Source of the DNA: a virus
Length of the DNA: 47,392 nucleotides
Reading direction: 5' to 3' (one strand)
IMG/VR virus record: IMGVR_UViG_3300036828_001403
Coordinates: 1 to 47,392 of that record
Under the pieces are notes generated by a model, which saw nothing but the letters and a program-made list of their open reading frames with translations, made no database searches and was not told where the DNA came from. Shown here one piece after another: positions 38,926 through 47,392 of this stretch. How positions within the stretch are numbered: position 1 is the first letter of the stretch; every line of letters begins with the position of its first letter. Position numbers and translations under genes: made by a program.

Positions 38926-41770
38926 GCTGGCGCTATTGCTGCTGCTGGTGCCTCAAGTCTGCTGGGCTCAGGCCGTAGGCTCCGTATTGATGGGGCAGGG
39001 ACCGGGCGTCTCTCCGACCTATGTTACCAGTCCTGTCATCGCCGGCACCGTGACTGCGCCGGTACTCGACTTGCCCGCTGCGAGCTCGTCGCAAATATTC
39101 TTCGGCTCAACGACTACGCCTAACGCGACCATCAGCCAAAACGCTTCCGACAACATCAACCTGACGTATGGCGCACATTGGAATGGCAGCGCCTGGGTAG
39201 CGGACAACGGCACCGCATTCATCGAAGGCATCAACGGAGCATTCACCTTTTATGAGAGTACTGGTTTGACGGTAGGCAGTACTTTCACCCCGACCCTGAT
39301 CAGCGCGATGACTGCTTCCGGCCTGAATGTACCTGCACTAACGATTGCCGGTGCGGCGCTGGGTGGGAGTTGTTCAGGCGGGCAGTTCGTCAACACCATC
39401 AACCCGGCCGGGGTGCCGTCATGCGCGACACCCGCTACTGGTGGCAGTGGTTACCCCAGTGGTGCTCCGCCGCAGATAGGAGGTTTCTCAGCGACCAACA
39501 CCGCAGAGGCCGAGACGCTGGGTGGTGATGCCACTCTGACGAGATCGGGCGCGAACGCTTACTCGATTAGCGTGACCAAGTCCGGCGGCACTGCTCTCAC
39601 GTCGCTGTTCGCGCCGTTGACCAACGCAGCGGGTGGTTCGGGCAATTACGCACCAATAGCTTCGCCGGTCTTTACGACTACGGCGACCTCGCCCACACTC
39701 TTGCTGACTAGCGCCTCGACCCAGATATTTTTCGGTTCAACGACCACGCCTGAAGCGGCACTAACAGCGAACACCGCCGATTCTCTCACCGTATCCGCTG
39801 GGGCACATTACAACGGCACTAACTGGATCGCGGATGCCACCACCGCGCAGTCGCAGAACTATACTCCCAGCGGGTTCGGCTTTTACATGAATAGCGGTCT
39901 GACGGTGGGGAGTTCTTACACTTCGACTGCGATCGCCTCTCTGGGTACTACTGGCTTTAATCTACCAACGGGCGAAACCTACCAAGTGAACGGGGTGCCG
40001 ATTGGTGCTACCGGGCCAGCTGGTCCTACAGGTCCACAAGGTAATCCCGGACCGACAGGCGCTACTGGACCGATTGGCCCAACAGGCACGCCGGGTGCGA
40101 CAGGTACCCAAGGCGCTACCGGGCCAACTGGAGCAACGGGTCCGATAGGACCAACTGGAACTCCCGGTCCAGCGGGCACACAAGGAGCGACAGGTCCAGC
40201 CGGTCCCGCTCCCAGCGGTGCGCCTCCGCAAATTGTAGGTTATAGCGGAACCAATACAGTTGAAGCTGATACGGTTTCTGGCGATGCGACCCTGAGCAGG
40301 GCATCTGCCGGTTCCTACACCATCGCGGTGACCAAGACGGGGGGCGTGGCGTTCACCGGACTTGCGACCGCAGCGATACCTCTGAGCATTGCCAACGGCG
40401 GGCGCGGGTCCAGCACCGCGCTTGTGGCAGGACAGATCGACATTGCCCAGTCAGCTACTGCTTTCGCTGGAGTCGCCATGTCAGGTGACGCGACTATCAC
40501 CAGTGCAGGGGCAATCTCGGTCGCTAAGACAGGTGGCGTGGCGTTCAGCGCGCTAGCTACAGCAACAGTTCCACTGTCCATCGCAAACGGCGGTAGTGGT
40601 TCGGCCACGGCTCCGACCGCAGGGCAAATTCGCGTTGCGGCCTCTGCGACTTCTTTCCCCCCCGTGAGTATGAGCGGCGACGCGACCATAGCCAGCACTG
40701 GTGCGGTCACGGTGACCAAGCTCAACGGTACCACACCAGGAGGTACATGCTCGGCCGGTAATTTCGTCTCTACGATCAGTGCGAGTGGCGTGCCGACTTG
40801 TACGACACCGGCTACGGGCGGCGCTCCGACGACTAACCCGGCAGGAGGGCAAAACAACTATGCGCCGCTGGCCTCGCCTACTTTTACAGGCACAGTCACT
40901 GGCCCGACACTGAACCTGACCACCACCACCGCCACGCAAATATTCTTAGGGTCATCGACTACGCCAGAAGGGACAGTAAGTGCGCTTAGTGGTTCCAACA
41001 TAAATCTTGCAGGAGGTGCTCACAACAACGGGACCAACTGGATCGCGGACAGTACTGTGGCAGGAATAGTCACCGCCGCCGGTGCTGGTATCAATTTTTA
41101 TCAGGACACAGGGCTGACGGTAGGCAATACTTTCACCCCGACCCAAGTGGCCGGATTTAACGGCAACGGCTTGGTGTTGAACAACACCACCTCGACGCAA
41201 ATTTTCATTGGCTCCGCGACTACGCCTGAAGCTGCACTGACAGCGAATGCTACCGATGCCTTCAACATATCCGCTGGTATGCATTACAACGGCACCAACT
41301 GGATCGCAGATGCCACCGCCGCCCAATTTCAGAATTTTAATGCTAACGGTTTTGGCTTTTACATGAATACTGGTCTGACGGTGGGGAGTACCTTCACTCC
41401 CACCGAAGTGGCCATGCTCAATGGTGGTGGAATTTACTTTAATGTCCCGCCGAGTACCGCATGGGAAATGAATCAAGCCGCTAATACCGTCACGGTTGCC
41501 ACTGGTAGCAACTACCCATTGGCGGTTGCAGCAGGAATGATCGTTATCACTGATACGTCCGTCTCTGGGACGACAGCGATATATATCTGCGGTGGTGGTA
41601 CGTGCAGTATGGTCAGTACCACTGGTGCGACCTTCGTTGCCAGCACCACCACACCCGCATCAGGCAAGACTTCAGTTGCTAGTAACGGGACGAAATATAC
41701 AATTTACAACAATCAAGGTTCATCCGTGATTTATGGGTTATTCCTGGTTGAGACAAGAAACACGCTATGA
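38912..41770 (+). CDS. Large tail fibre with signal peptide, collagen-like segment and repeated module
   Basis: 952 residues. Starts [20 protein letters not shown], a Sec-type signal. A roughly 75-residue module with [23 protein letters not shown] and [11 protein letters not shown] occurs four times, near residues 60, 270, 675 and 760. Residues about 364-434 are uninterrupted collagen-like Gly-x-y triplets. Between are [20 protein letters not shown] repeats as in many fibres. It probably forms a trimeric fibre that contacts the host. The signal peptide is unexpected for a cytoplasmically assembled virion protein. Confidence 0.75.
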   Translation: MRSLKLALLLLLVPQVCWAQAVGSVLMGQGPGVSPTYVTSPVIAGTVTAPVLDLPAASSSQIFFGSTTTPNATISQNASDNINLTYGAHWNGSAWVADNGTAFIEGINGAFTFYESTGLTVGSTFTPTLISAMTASGLNVPALTIAGAALGGSCSGGQFVNTINPAGVPSCATPATGGSGYPSGAPPQIGGFSATNTAEAETLGGDATLTRSGANAYSISVTKSGGTALTSLFAPLTNAAGGSGNYAPIASPVFTTTATSPTLLLTSASTQIFFGSTTTPEAALTANTADSLTVSAGAHYNGTNWIADATTAQSQNYTPSGFGFYMNSGLTVGSSYTSTAIASLGTTGFNLPTGETYQVNGVPIGATGPAGPTGPQGNPGPTGATGPIGPTGTPGATGTQGATGPTGATGPIGPTGTPGPAGTQGATGPAGPAPSGAPPQIVGYSGTNTVEADTVSGDATLSRASAGSYTIAVTKTGGVAFTGLATAAIPLSIANGGRGSSTALVAGQIDIAQSATAFAGVAMSGDATITSAGAISVAKTGGVAFSALATATVPLSIANGGSGSATAPTAGQIRVAASATSFPPVSMSGDATIASTGAVTVTKLNGTTPGGTCSAGNFVSTISASGVPTCTTPATGGAPTTNPAGGQNNYAPLASPTFTGTVTGPTLNLTTTTATQIFLGSSTTPEGTVSALSGSNINLAGGAHNNGTNWIADSTVAGIVTAAGAGINFYQDTGLTVGNTFTPTQVAGFNGNGLVLNNTTSTQIFIGSATTPEAALTANATDAFNISAGMHYNGTNWIADATAAQFQNFNANGFGFYMNTGLTVGSTFTPTEVAMLNGGGIYFNVPPSTAWEMNQAANTVTVATGSNYPLAVAAGMIVITDTSVSGTTAIYICGGGTCSMVSTTGATFVASTTTPASGKTSVASNGTKYTIYNNQGSSVIYGLFLVETRNTL

Positions 41771-42009
41771 TTAGGATACTCATAATGACGGCGCTTTTGG
41801 GTGCAACTACGGCGTTCGCCCAAGCGCCGCCGCCCGCCTTGTCCACCGACCCGCAGCAAATTGAGAACCTGCTTCAGGCGACTGGGTGCAGGGCGGAAGA
41901 GACCGCCGCCGCACAGACCATTGCCAGTCTGCAAAAGCAGATTAACGACCTGCGAAAGCAGCTCGACGCCAAAGACCCGCCTCCCAAGGGCGGCGCAACC
42001 AAACACTAA
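41767..42009 (+). CDS. Small secreted coiled-coil protein (80 aa)
   Basis: [20 protein letters not shown] is a signal peptide with AFA-Q cleavage; the mature part is a short coiled coil ([20 protein letters not shown]). ATGA overlap with the fibre gene. Could be a periplasmic spanin-like or fibre-partner protein; no lipobox. Confidence 0.55.
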   Translation: MIRILIMTALLGATTAFAQAPPPALSTDPQQIENLLQATGCRAEETAAAQTIASLQKQINDLRKQLDAKDPPPKGGATKH

Positions 42010-42027
42010 CACTAGGAGAATCACGTC

Positions 42028-42765
42028 ATGGCGAAATATCCTGTAACTGGAAGCAGTCCCGGCTCGGTGGAAATTCCCGATAATCCTTCCGGTGGTGGTG
42101 GAGGTGGTGGGTCTGTACTCGAGGGGTTGGCAGGAGCGTCTCAGAGTTTTCCCGCCGTCAGCGGACACGCGGGCTACGCAACCGAATACCTCGATCCGCA
42201 GGGCTACTTCCGCACCATTAAACCCGGCTCCAACGACGTGTTGTCCATCGCTCCCGGCAATTGGCCCCCCGGCTACCGCGTCCCCAACGGCAGCAAAGGC
42301 GGCGGCTATGCGGCATCCGGGACACAGGCGAAGGGCACTGAACCGATAAGGCTCCAGCCCCCGGTCTCGGGAACCAATCGCGTTCAGTATCTGACGCTGG
42401 TGAAAATTTTGGTGCGCAATCCCGGCAACGCGAAAGGCAACTTCTACGTGGGGTTAGGTGTCGCCAACGTGAATGGCCCAAATCGGCCTATGGCACCCTA
42501 TCTCGGATATGCCCATGACCTGGGCGTGTGGGAAAACCAGATGGCACCCGAAACCCTCGATCCCGGCGCTGCGCGCACCATAAGCATGTTTCGGGTGGAT
42601 ACCTGCGACGACCAGATGGACGGAGGCATCTCCGGCTGGCCCAAGTGGGAGATGACGCCCGATCCCAAGACCCTGCTCTATCCAGCGGTGGCGATCAACT
42701 TCGCCAATGTAGGCTCGGGCGACCTTGAGGTCGGAAATGTATTCGCTGTCGGCTGCGTATTATAG
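42028..42765 (+). CDS. Beta-rich tail-region protein (245 aa)
   Basis: An N-terminal Gly-rich linker, then a strand-rich domain with many Pro, Gly, Asn and Trp (FYVGLGVANVNGPNRPM). AGGAG lies upstream. Possibly a fibre tip or receptor-binding head. Family not recognised. Confidence 0.5.
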   Translation: MAKYPVTGSSPGSVEIPDNPSGGGGGGGSVLEGLAGASQSFPAVSGHAGYATEYLDPQGYFRTIKPGSNDVLSIAPGNWPPGYRVPNGSKGGGYAASGTQAKGTEPIRLQPPVSGTNRVQYLTLVKILVRNPGNAKGNFYVGLGVANVNGPNRPMAPYLGYAHDLGVWENQMAPETLDPGAARTISMFRVDTCDDQMDGGISGWPKWEMTPDPKTLLYPAVAINFANVGSGDLEVGNVFAVGCVL

Positions 42766-42808
42766 GGAATGAAAGCGCTTAATCTAATTGGGCAGCAGCG
42801 AGTCATCC

Positions 42809-45520
42809 ATGGCTACCAAGAGAATTAGTTTCAACGATTTTAATAGAAGAATGGTTCTCGCCGGCGGCCGCGAACAAACCGGCCCCGCCGCACTTCGCCG
42901 CGCTACCGGAGTCGCCCCCATAAACACCACCTCGGTGCTATCGCGCTGGGGCTCGACCCTGCTTTTCCCGGGGATCACAGCAACCCAACTCTACTACTGG
43001 CACGGTTCCCGTTACGCCTACGACGGGAGCTACCTCTATCGCGACGGGGTGATTATCGAATCGGGCTTCAACGGTACTCGCTTGAGCTTCAACTCGATGC
43101 CGCCGCAAGGCGGCCTCGACGATTATCTGTTCATCCTGGGCGGCGGAAAGGCGCCATTCAAAATCGCGCCCAATGGCACCGTCACCAACTGGGGCATCCA
43201 AGCGCCACCCAACCAGATGCAGGCGAACAACCAGCCCATCGAGCAGATCGTTATCGACGCCTTCGATGTCACCGCTGGCAACTGGATTACCAACGGCAAC
43301 TGCACCCGCTCCAGCGATACCAGCGAATTCATCCAGGGCACCGCATCGCTGAAGGTGCTGCCCACCGCAGCTCCGTGGCGCATCGTCAATACCGCGGTAG
43401 CGACGCTCAACCTCGGCAACTACTCCCCCTCTGGCGACATCTCGCTGGAAACCGACGTCATCCAGTTCTGGATCTTCTTCAACGGCAACTTCAACCAGAC
43501 CTGGATCCAGCTTGATTTCGACGTCTCCGACGCTACCTTCCGGAACAATTACTATAGCTACGTGATGGGCTTCATTTCCTCGAGTTCCAGCAATCCGAGC
43601 GTCAACCACAGCGTGCAGGTCACCTACGCTTTTCAGCAAGGGCAGTGGCAGCAAATCACCATCCCCAAGAGCGAGTTCCGGCGGGTCGGCAACGCGCTGC
43701 AGCAGGACTGGTTCAACGTGCGCGGAGTGCGCTTGTCGGGCGGCGGCTTTGCCAATTACGCGCTGTTCGACAACCTGACCATGTCGGGCGGCTGCGCCAT
43801 GGGCGCGGGTCCGGCCGTCGGACACGGCGGCTCCGAATACGACTACCGGGTCGTCTACCGCAACCTGACTACCGGCTCGCAGTCCAACCCCAATTCCGAT
43901 CCAGCCAAGGTCTTTGGCGTGGCGCTCAACAAGGTGCTCCTGTCCAACATCCCGACCTCAAGCGATCCGCAGGTCAATGCCCGCGATCTCTACCGGACCC
44001 AGGCGCTGACCGTGGCCGGCGGCACTGGCACCGCCTTCTATCTCGATACCATCTACGACAATGTCACCACGACCTATCTCGACAATACCGCCGACCAGAG
44101 CTTTCGGATGTCCACCACTCCATGGCAGCCGAACGTCGGGGTCCCGCCCGACGCAGCTGCGCCGTATTACATTGATGCGGGCAACGGCTATTACTTCAAA
44201 TTGATCCATGGTGGCACCACGGCAGCCGCTCCGCCCACCTGGATCATTCCGTCCAGTACCTGGGCGGCCAACTCTGCCTTCGTGGTCGGTGAAACGGTCG
44301 CGCCGATCCAGGGTGGGGGGGATTTCTTTCAATGCAGCACCGCCGGCACCAGCGGAGTCGTAAAACCTAATTGGGCCGCCGGTGGAGCGCCACTTATAGA
44401 CGGCACCGTGACGTGGACCAATATCGGCTTGATGACGACCGTCGAATCGACCGGCCCGCAGTGGCAGTACGAAGGCATCAACTCGACCCCGGTACTCGGC
44501 AACGACGCAGTCCTACTCGATAACGCACCACCCGCCGCGACCTACACCCAGGCCTACGGGCCGTTCCAGGGATCGATGTTCTACACCGGAGACACTGCCG
44601 CGCCCGGCTACATCTATGCCTCGCCGCCCGGGCGGCCCGAAGGCGTGGGACAGGCCTACATGGTGACCGGGACCGACGACCCCATGCAGGCGATGCAGGA
44701 ATACGACGGCGTGCTCTGGGCGTTCAGCCAGGACCACGCCTTTTATCAGCAGGGCGCTTATCCCGCCATCGCCTGGATCCCGGTGCTGGCCGCGCACGGC
44801 ACCGTCGCGCCACACACCGTCGTGCGGGTTCCTGGAATAGGCATCATCTATTGGGCGCATGACGGAATCAGAATTCTCTCGTGGGGCAGCTCAGTGTTGA
44901 TTGGCTTTCACGAATTGGGACCGCTGTTCCGCGGACAGGCGGAAGAAAATCTGCCCGCGTGGTCCTATCTCAATCCGCCGCAATGGGCCGCACGCAGCAA
45001 GGACGAAATCGTATTCTCGGATGGCCAGAACCTTACTCTGGCCATCGCCTACGACGGTTTGCTGGAAAGCAAGGTTGCGTGGCGGCGGCTTTCTCCGGTC
45101 ATGACCGCCTGCTACCATGACGAACAGACCGGCCAAATTCAGGCCTCGTTCAACGGTAACGTCTACCAGTACGAGCAGCCGGGAGTGCTGGCCGACGGAA
45201 CTGCCGCGATCCCATTCGAGATCCAGAGTCCCGCCGATTTTCCCGATCCCGGCGCTCAGTTCACGACCCAGCGGATCTATATCGCCGCCAATTTGAACGT
45301 CTCGCAGGTGGCGCAAAATCTCATTCCGGTGCTGATCATCGACGGGATGGAACGTACGCTGCCGCTGCTGCCTGCCACTGCGGGACGCACCACCTACGAG
45401 CTCGCGCCCCAGATGTGCGGGCGGCTGTTCGATGGCGTGCGGCTCACCGGCTCGCTCACTGGACGGGTGGAAATTTTCAACATCTCGGCCGACGTGTGGC
45501 TCGGGGAACAGCAGGCGTGA
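42809..45520 (+). CDS. Tail nozzle / stabilisation-like beta-propeller protein
   Basis: 903 residues from ATG 42809 (a TTG at 42788 is less likely). Strand-rich throughout with repeated blades such as YDGSYLYRDGVIIESG, GVLWAFSQDHAFYQQG and RVPGIGIIYWAHDGIRIL, as in podovirus tail-tube nozzle or P22 gp10-like stabilisation proteins. It should form the tail conduit below the adaptor. Its stop overlaps the next gene by GTGA. Confidence 0.6.
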   Translation: MATKRISFNDFNRRMVLAGGREQTGPAALRRATGVAPINTTSVLSRWGSTLLFPGITATQLYYWHGSRYAYDGSYLYRDGVIIESGFNGTRLSFNSMPPQGGLDDYLFILGGGKAPFKIAPNGTVTNWGIQAPPNQMQANNQPIEQIVIDAFDVTAGNWITNGNCTRSSDTSEFIQGTASLKVLPTAAPWRIVNTAVATLNLGNYSPSGDISLETDVIQFWIFFNGNFNQTWIQLDFDVSDATFRNNYYSYVMGFISSSSSNPSVNHSVQVTYAFQQGQWQQITIPKSEFRRVGNALQQDWFNVRGVRLSGGGFANYALFDNLTMSGGCAMGAGPAVGHGGSEYDYRVVYRNLTTGSQSNPNSDPAKVFGVALNKVLLSNIPTSSDPQVNARDLYRTQALTVAGGTGTAFYLDTIYDNVTTTYLDNTADQSFRMSTTPWQPNVGVPPDAAAPYYIDAGNGYYFKLIHGGTTAAAPPTWIIPSSTWAANSAFVVGETVAPIQGGGDFFQCSTAGTSGVVKPNWAAGGAPLIDGTVTWTNIGLMTTVESTGPQWQYEGINSTPVLGNDAVLLDNAPPAATYTQAYGPFQGSMFYTGDTAAPGYIYASPPGRPEGVGQAYMVTGTDDPMQAMQEYDGVLWAFSQDHAFYQQGAYPAIAWIPVLAAHGTVAPHTVVRVPGIGIIYWAHDGIRILSWGSSVLIGFHELGPLFRGQAEENLPAWSYLNPPQWAARSKDEIVFSDGQNLTLAIAYDGLLESKVAWRRLSPVMTACYHDEQTGQIQASFNGNVYQYEQPGVLADGTAAIPFEIQSPADFPDPGAQFTTQRIYIAANLNVSQVAQNLIPVLIIDGMERTLPLLPATAGRTTYELAPQMCGRLFDGVRLTGSLTGRVEIFNISADVWLGEQQA

Positions 45521-46305
45521 TCGTTTACGATCCTACGCAGCATGAGATCATTTTGACCGACTGGTATCTCCGCCAGTTGTTATCCGAGCCTGAAGAGTTC
45601 CAGCAGTTATTCGCCAAACCACTCCGTTCTCTCACCGAAATTCTGAATTGGGCGAAGAATACGGTGAAAGTGATCTTCGAGCTGGATGCGCTGGGGGTTA
45701 CTCGAGCCGCCTGGTACGCGCCCGACCTCTCCGGGGCATGGTTCGGATGCTGGATGAGAAAAGACAAGCGCGGCGAGGTGGGTGCGGTCGTCTTCATCCG
45801 CAATGCCTATCGCTACGGACTCGAGTTTTTCCCGGTCCTAATCTCGCTTACCAAGCAGGAGCGTCTCGATCCGGTGCTGCGCAGACTCGGCAATGAATAT
45901 GTCGGGAAGGTGCCTTACTTGTTTGATGGTGAGGCGGCTTTCGTATATGTCCAAACCAAGGAGTCGTTCTATGGGCAGCTCTATGAGCGGAGGGGGAAAG
46001 ACCGCGACCAGCTCACAAAGCTCTCCCTACGCGCCGCAGTTGGCGCAATACGGGAGCCAGCTGTTCAAGATGTTCAAACCGACCGGGCAGCTCCTAGCGT
46101 CGCAAACGGCAGAAGGGCTTCAAACCGGCGGCGTCAACGCACGAATACCCATCGTCGACGCCAGCATGGGCGCAGCGCGCCAAGCGTACAGCAGCAGTTA
46201 CCAGAGCCTGAAGAACCAACTGGCTCAATCGGGACTGCTGAACAGTTCATTCGGCCAACAGATTTTGGGCCAGGAACAGATGGCAGGCGGCCAGCAAATC
46301 GCTAG
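45517..46305 (+). CDS. GNAT-like protein with long overlapping tail
   Basis: 262 codons from a GTG overlapping the nozzle stop. Residues 1-150 (AWFGCWMRKDKRGEVGAVVF, FPVLISLTKQERLDPVLRRL, YVGKVPYLFDGEAAFVYVQT) resemble the GNAT-fold proteins often found in podovirus tail/ejection modules. The last about 110 residues overlap the next gene and are Arg/Gln low-complexity, probably not selected as protein. The true end may be near 45980, with the remaining frame a sequencing frameshift or genuine overlap. Confidence 0.5.
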   Translation: MIVYDPTQHEIILTDWYLRQLLSEPEEFQQLFAKPLRSLTEILNWAKNTVKVIFELDALGVTRAAWYAPDLSGAWFGCWMRKDKRGEVGAVVFIRNAYRYGLEFFPVLISLTKQERLDPVLRRLGNEYVGKVPYLFDGEAAFVYVQTKESFYGQLYERRGKDRDQLTKLSLRAAVGAIREPAVQDVQTDRAAPSVANGRRASNRRRQRTNTHRRRQHGRSAPSVQQQLPEPEEPTGSIGTAEQFIRPTDFGPGTDGRRPANR

Positions 46306-46507
46306 CCTGCCCGCGAGCATGACTGGGCAATTCCTTTCGGGTGCGATTCCGACCGTGACCGGCTTTGCTCAGACCGGTACGGGCGCGGTGGGACAGGCGG
46401 CGCAGGTTCAGCAGACTGCCACCTCTACGCCGTCGTTCTGGCAATATTTCATGCAGGGCATGCAGGCCGCCGGCCCAGCCATAGGGGCAGCCGTCGGCGG
46501 AGGTTGA
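45971..46507 (+). CDS. Gln/Ala/Gly-rich virion-like protein (178 aa)
   Basis: AAGGAG at 45958-45963, 7 bases before the ATG, sets this start over the longer 45893 frame. Ser/Gly-rich N terminus, then helices (QAYSSSYQSLKNQLAQSGLL) and a Gly/Ala hydrophobic C terminus (QAAGPAIGAAVGGG). Fits a small ejection protein, first of three. Confidence 0.6.
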   Translation: MGSSMSGGGKTATSSQSSPYAPQLAQYGSQLFKMFKPTGQLLASQTAEGLQTGGVNARIPIVDASMGAARQAYSSSYQSLKNQLAQSGLLNSSFGQQILGQEQMAGGQQIASLPASMTGQFLSGAIPTVTGFAQTGTGAVGQAAQVQQTATSTPSFWQYFMQGMQAAGPAIGAAVGGG

Positions 46508-46510
46508 TAA

Positions 46511-47392
46511 ATGGCGGCCTTGCTGGGAATGGCGCTCGGTGGCCTGGCAGCTTACGGGGCTGGACAATCGCGCCAGAAACGCGCGGGGCAGCAGAAGGCC
46601 GCCGACCTCATGCTGCAGGCCGGATTCCAGTCTGGTGACCCGAATGCATTCGACTCACCGGACATCCAATCCACCATCGCCAAGGCTTACGGCAGCGACT
46701 TCGCGAAGTCCCTGCCCCATTTCGCTCAGTCGATGAACCAGCCGATGCCCGGCATGCCGGCGATGCCCGGAATGGGCGGACCGCAAACCGCTGGTACCGC
46801 TCCCGCGGGCGCAGCCCCAGCTCCGGGTGCTCCTGCGCCCGCTCGTGGTGGACCCAATCTGATGCTGCCCAAGGTAGCGGGCAATATCCCCAGCCAGATG
46901 CCGATGACCTCGGTGACCGGACCCAGCGGCGCCCCGGTTCCCGGCACCACCGAAGGTCCTGCGGGCCGTGGCGGGACTCTGCCTGCGGCAGCACCACCCG
47001 CAGCCCCAGCTCCAGCCGCAGCGACAGGGCCTCCTCCCGAGCACGGCGATCCGAACGACCCGCAAACCTGGCTGCGCTACGCCGATAGCATCCAGTCGAT
47101 TGCGGACCAGAATCCCCGCAATGCACGGCTGCAGGAATTCGCCAAGTCACATATTGCGGAAGCCAAATCTCGGGCGGAATTTCTCCAGAAGCAGCAGGAC
47201 TTGGAATCGGGTCGAGCCGAGCACAAAGCGGAATGGCAACAGACGACAGCCGATCGCGAGCAGGCGCACGCCGACATGATGGCGATGCGACAGCAGACTC
47301 TGGCACTACAGGCGCAGAATGAGCAGGCCAACCAGCAGTTCAAAGCCATCACGGTTCAGATGCAGCAATCGAAGAACAAGGACGAGCAGCAG
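46511..47392 (+). CDS. Internal virion (ejection) protein, N-terminal part
   Basis: Truncated by the window end; continues at base 3. A hydrophobic Gly/Ala N terminus (MAALLGMALGGLAAYGAG), helical part, a Pro/Ala/Gly linker (residues about 75-175), then the coiled coil that repeats the left end of the window with six residue changes (for example Phe to Trp and Gly to Thr). Starts 3 bases after the previous stop. Confidence 0.6.
   Translation, partial: MAALLGMALGGLAAYGAGQSRQKRAGQQKAADLMLQAGFQSGDPNAFDSPDIQSTIAKAYGSDFAKSLPHFAQSMNQPMPGMPAMPGMGGPQTAGTAPAGAAPAPGAPAPARGGPNLMLPKVAGNIPSQMPMTSVTGPSGAPVPGTTEGPAGRGGTLPAAAPPAAPAPAAATGPPPEHGDPNDPQTWLRYADSIQSIADQNPRNARLQEFAKSHIAEAKSRAEFLQKQQDLESGRAEHKAEWQQTTADREQAHADMMAMRQQTLALQAQNEQANQQFKAITVQMQQSKNKDEQQ
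47094..47392. repeat. Right copy of terminal direct repeat
   Basis: Counterpart of bases 1-299 with the same frame and 11 substitutions clustered in 47221-47313. Marks the circular join. Confidence 0.9.

Noticed and set aside
40003-40212. Microsatellite or CRISPR-like repeat
   Set aside because: It encodes in-frame Gly-x-y collagen-like triplets within the fibre gene.

Overview
This window reads as an essentially complete genome of a temperate, podovirus-like (short-tailed) double-stranded DNA phage. It is GC-rich and is most likely a circular metagenome-assembled contig. Three things support this. (1) The last 299 bases repeat the first 299 with 11 substitutions, so one internal-virion-protein gene runs off the right end and continues at the left end. 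(2) On the circle, nearly all virion genes form one rightward block. (3) A tyrosine integrase carries, inside its own 3' end, a copy of the 3' half of a tRNA-Leu(UAA) gene, flanked by paired repeats that look like integrase arm sites. The host cannot be fixed from sequence alone. The tRNA-Leu(UAA) attachment site, the extended Shine-Dalgarno sequences, a lipobox protein and Thr-Pro-linker secreted proteins point to a GC-rich, probably Gram-negative environmental bacterium.

Layout on the circle, starting from packaging. 34.6-36.9 kb holds the terminase, as separate ATPase and nuclease ORFs, preceded by an almost C-free purine-rich tract. 36.9-46.5 kb holds two neck/connector-type proteins, a Gly-rich fibre-like protein, a 952-residue fibre with a collagen-like segment and a four-times repeated module, a beta-rich nozzle-like protein of about 900 residues and a GNAT-like protein. 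From 46.5 kb across the junction to 2.7 kb are two ejection (internal virion) proteins. 2.65-3.87 kb is an antisense ATP-grasp enzyme. 4.0-12.7 kb holds the portal, scaffold-like proteins, decoration-like proteins, an endonuclease VII-type nuclease, the major capsid protein and a tail-adaptor-like protein. 12.7-17.6 kb holds a beta-helix spike with a signal peptide, a holin-like protein, small membrane and zinc-finger proteins, an antisense HNH endonuclease and a Pro-rich repeat protein. A strong intrinsic terminator at 17.61-17.65 kb ends this late block.

17.7-23.1 kb is a leftward early operon for homologous recombination: a PolB-like 3'-5' exonuclease, a RecT annealase, a PD-(D/E)XK nuclease, a RusA resolvase, small zinc and helix-turn-helix proteins, and a ribbon-helix-helix protein bracketed by two copies of a perfect palindrome. 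23.4-25.6 kb is the rightward lysogeny module: two small DNA-binding-like proteins, then integrase and attP. 25.7-28.4 kb is replication: a primase-zinc-finger plus RepA-like ATPase followed by an iteron cluster. 28.4-30.3 kb encodes a secreted protein with a Thr-Pro linker and a probable clan-A glycoside-hydrolase-like domain. 30.3-33.6 kb is a leftward accessory cassette of tiny membrane proteins, a lipoprotein, a uracil-DNA-glycosylase-like protein flanked by direct repeats, a zinc protein and a DUF29 protein.

Most unusual points: Sec-type signal peptides on the spike, the main fibre and several small late proteins; the split terminase next to a composition anomaly; the well-resolved attP architecture; the ATP-grasp gene inside the virion block; the repeat-flanked UDG-like cassette; and the absence of a recognisable endolysin. 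Function names rest on motifs, size, order and reading of the protein sequence; no database search was possible.
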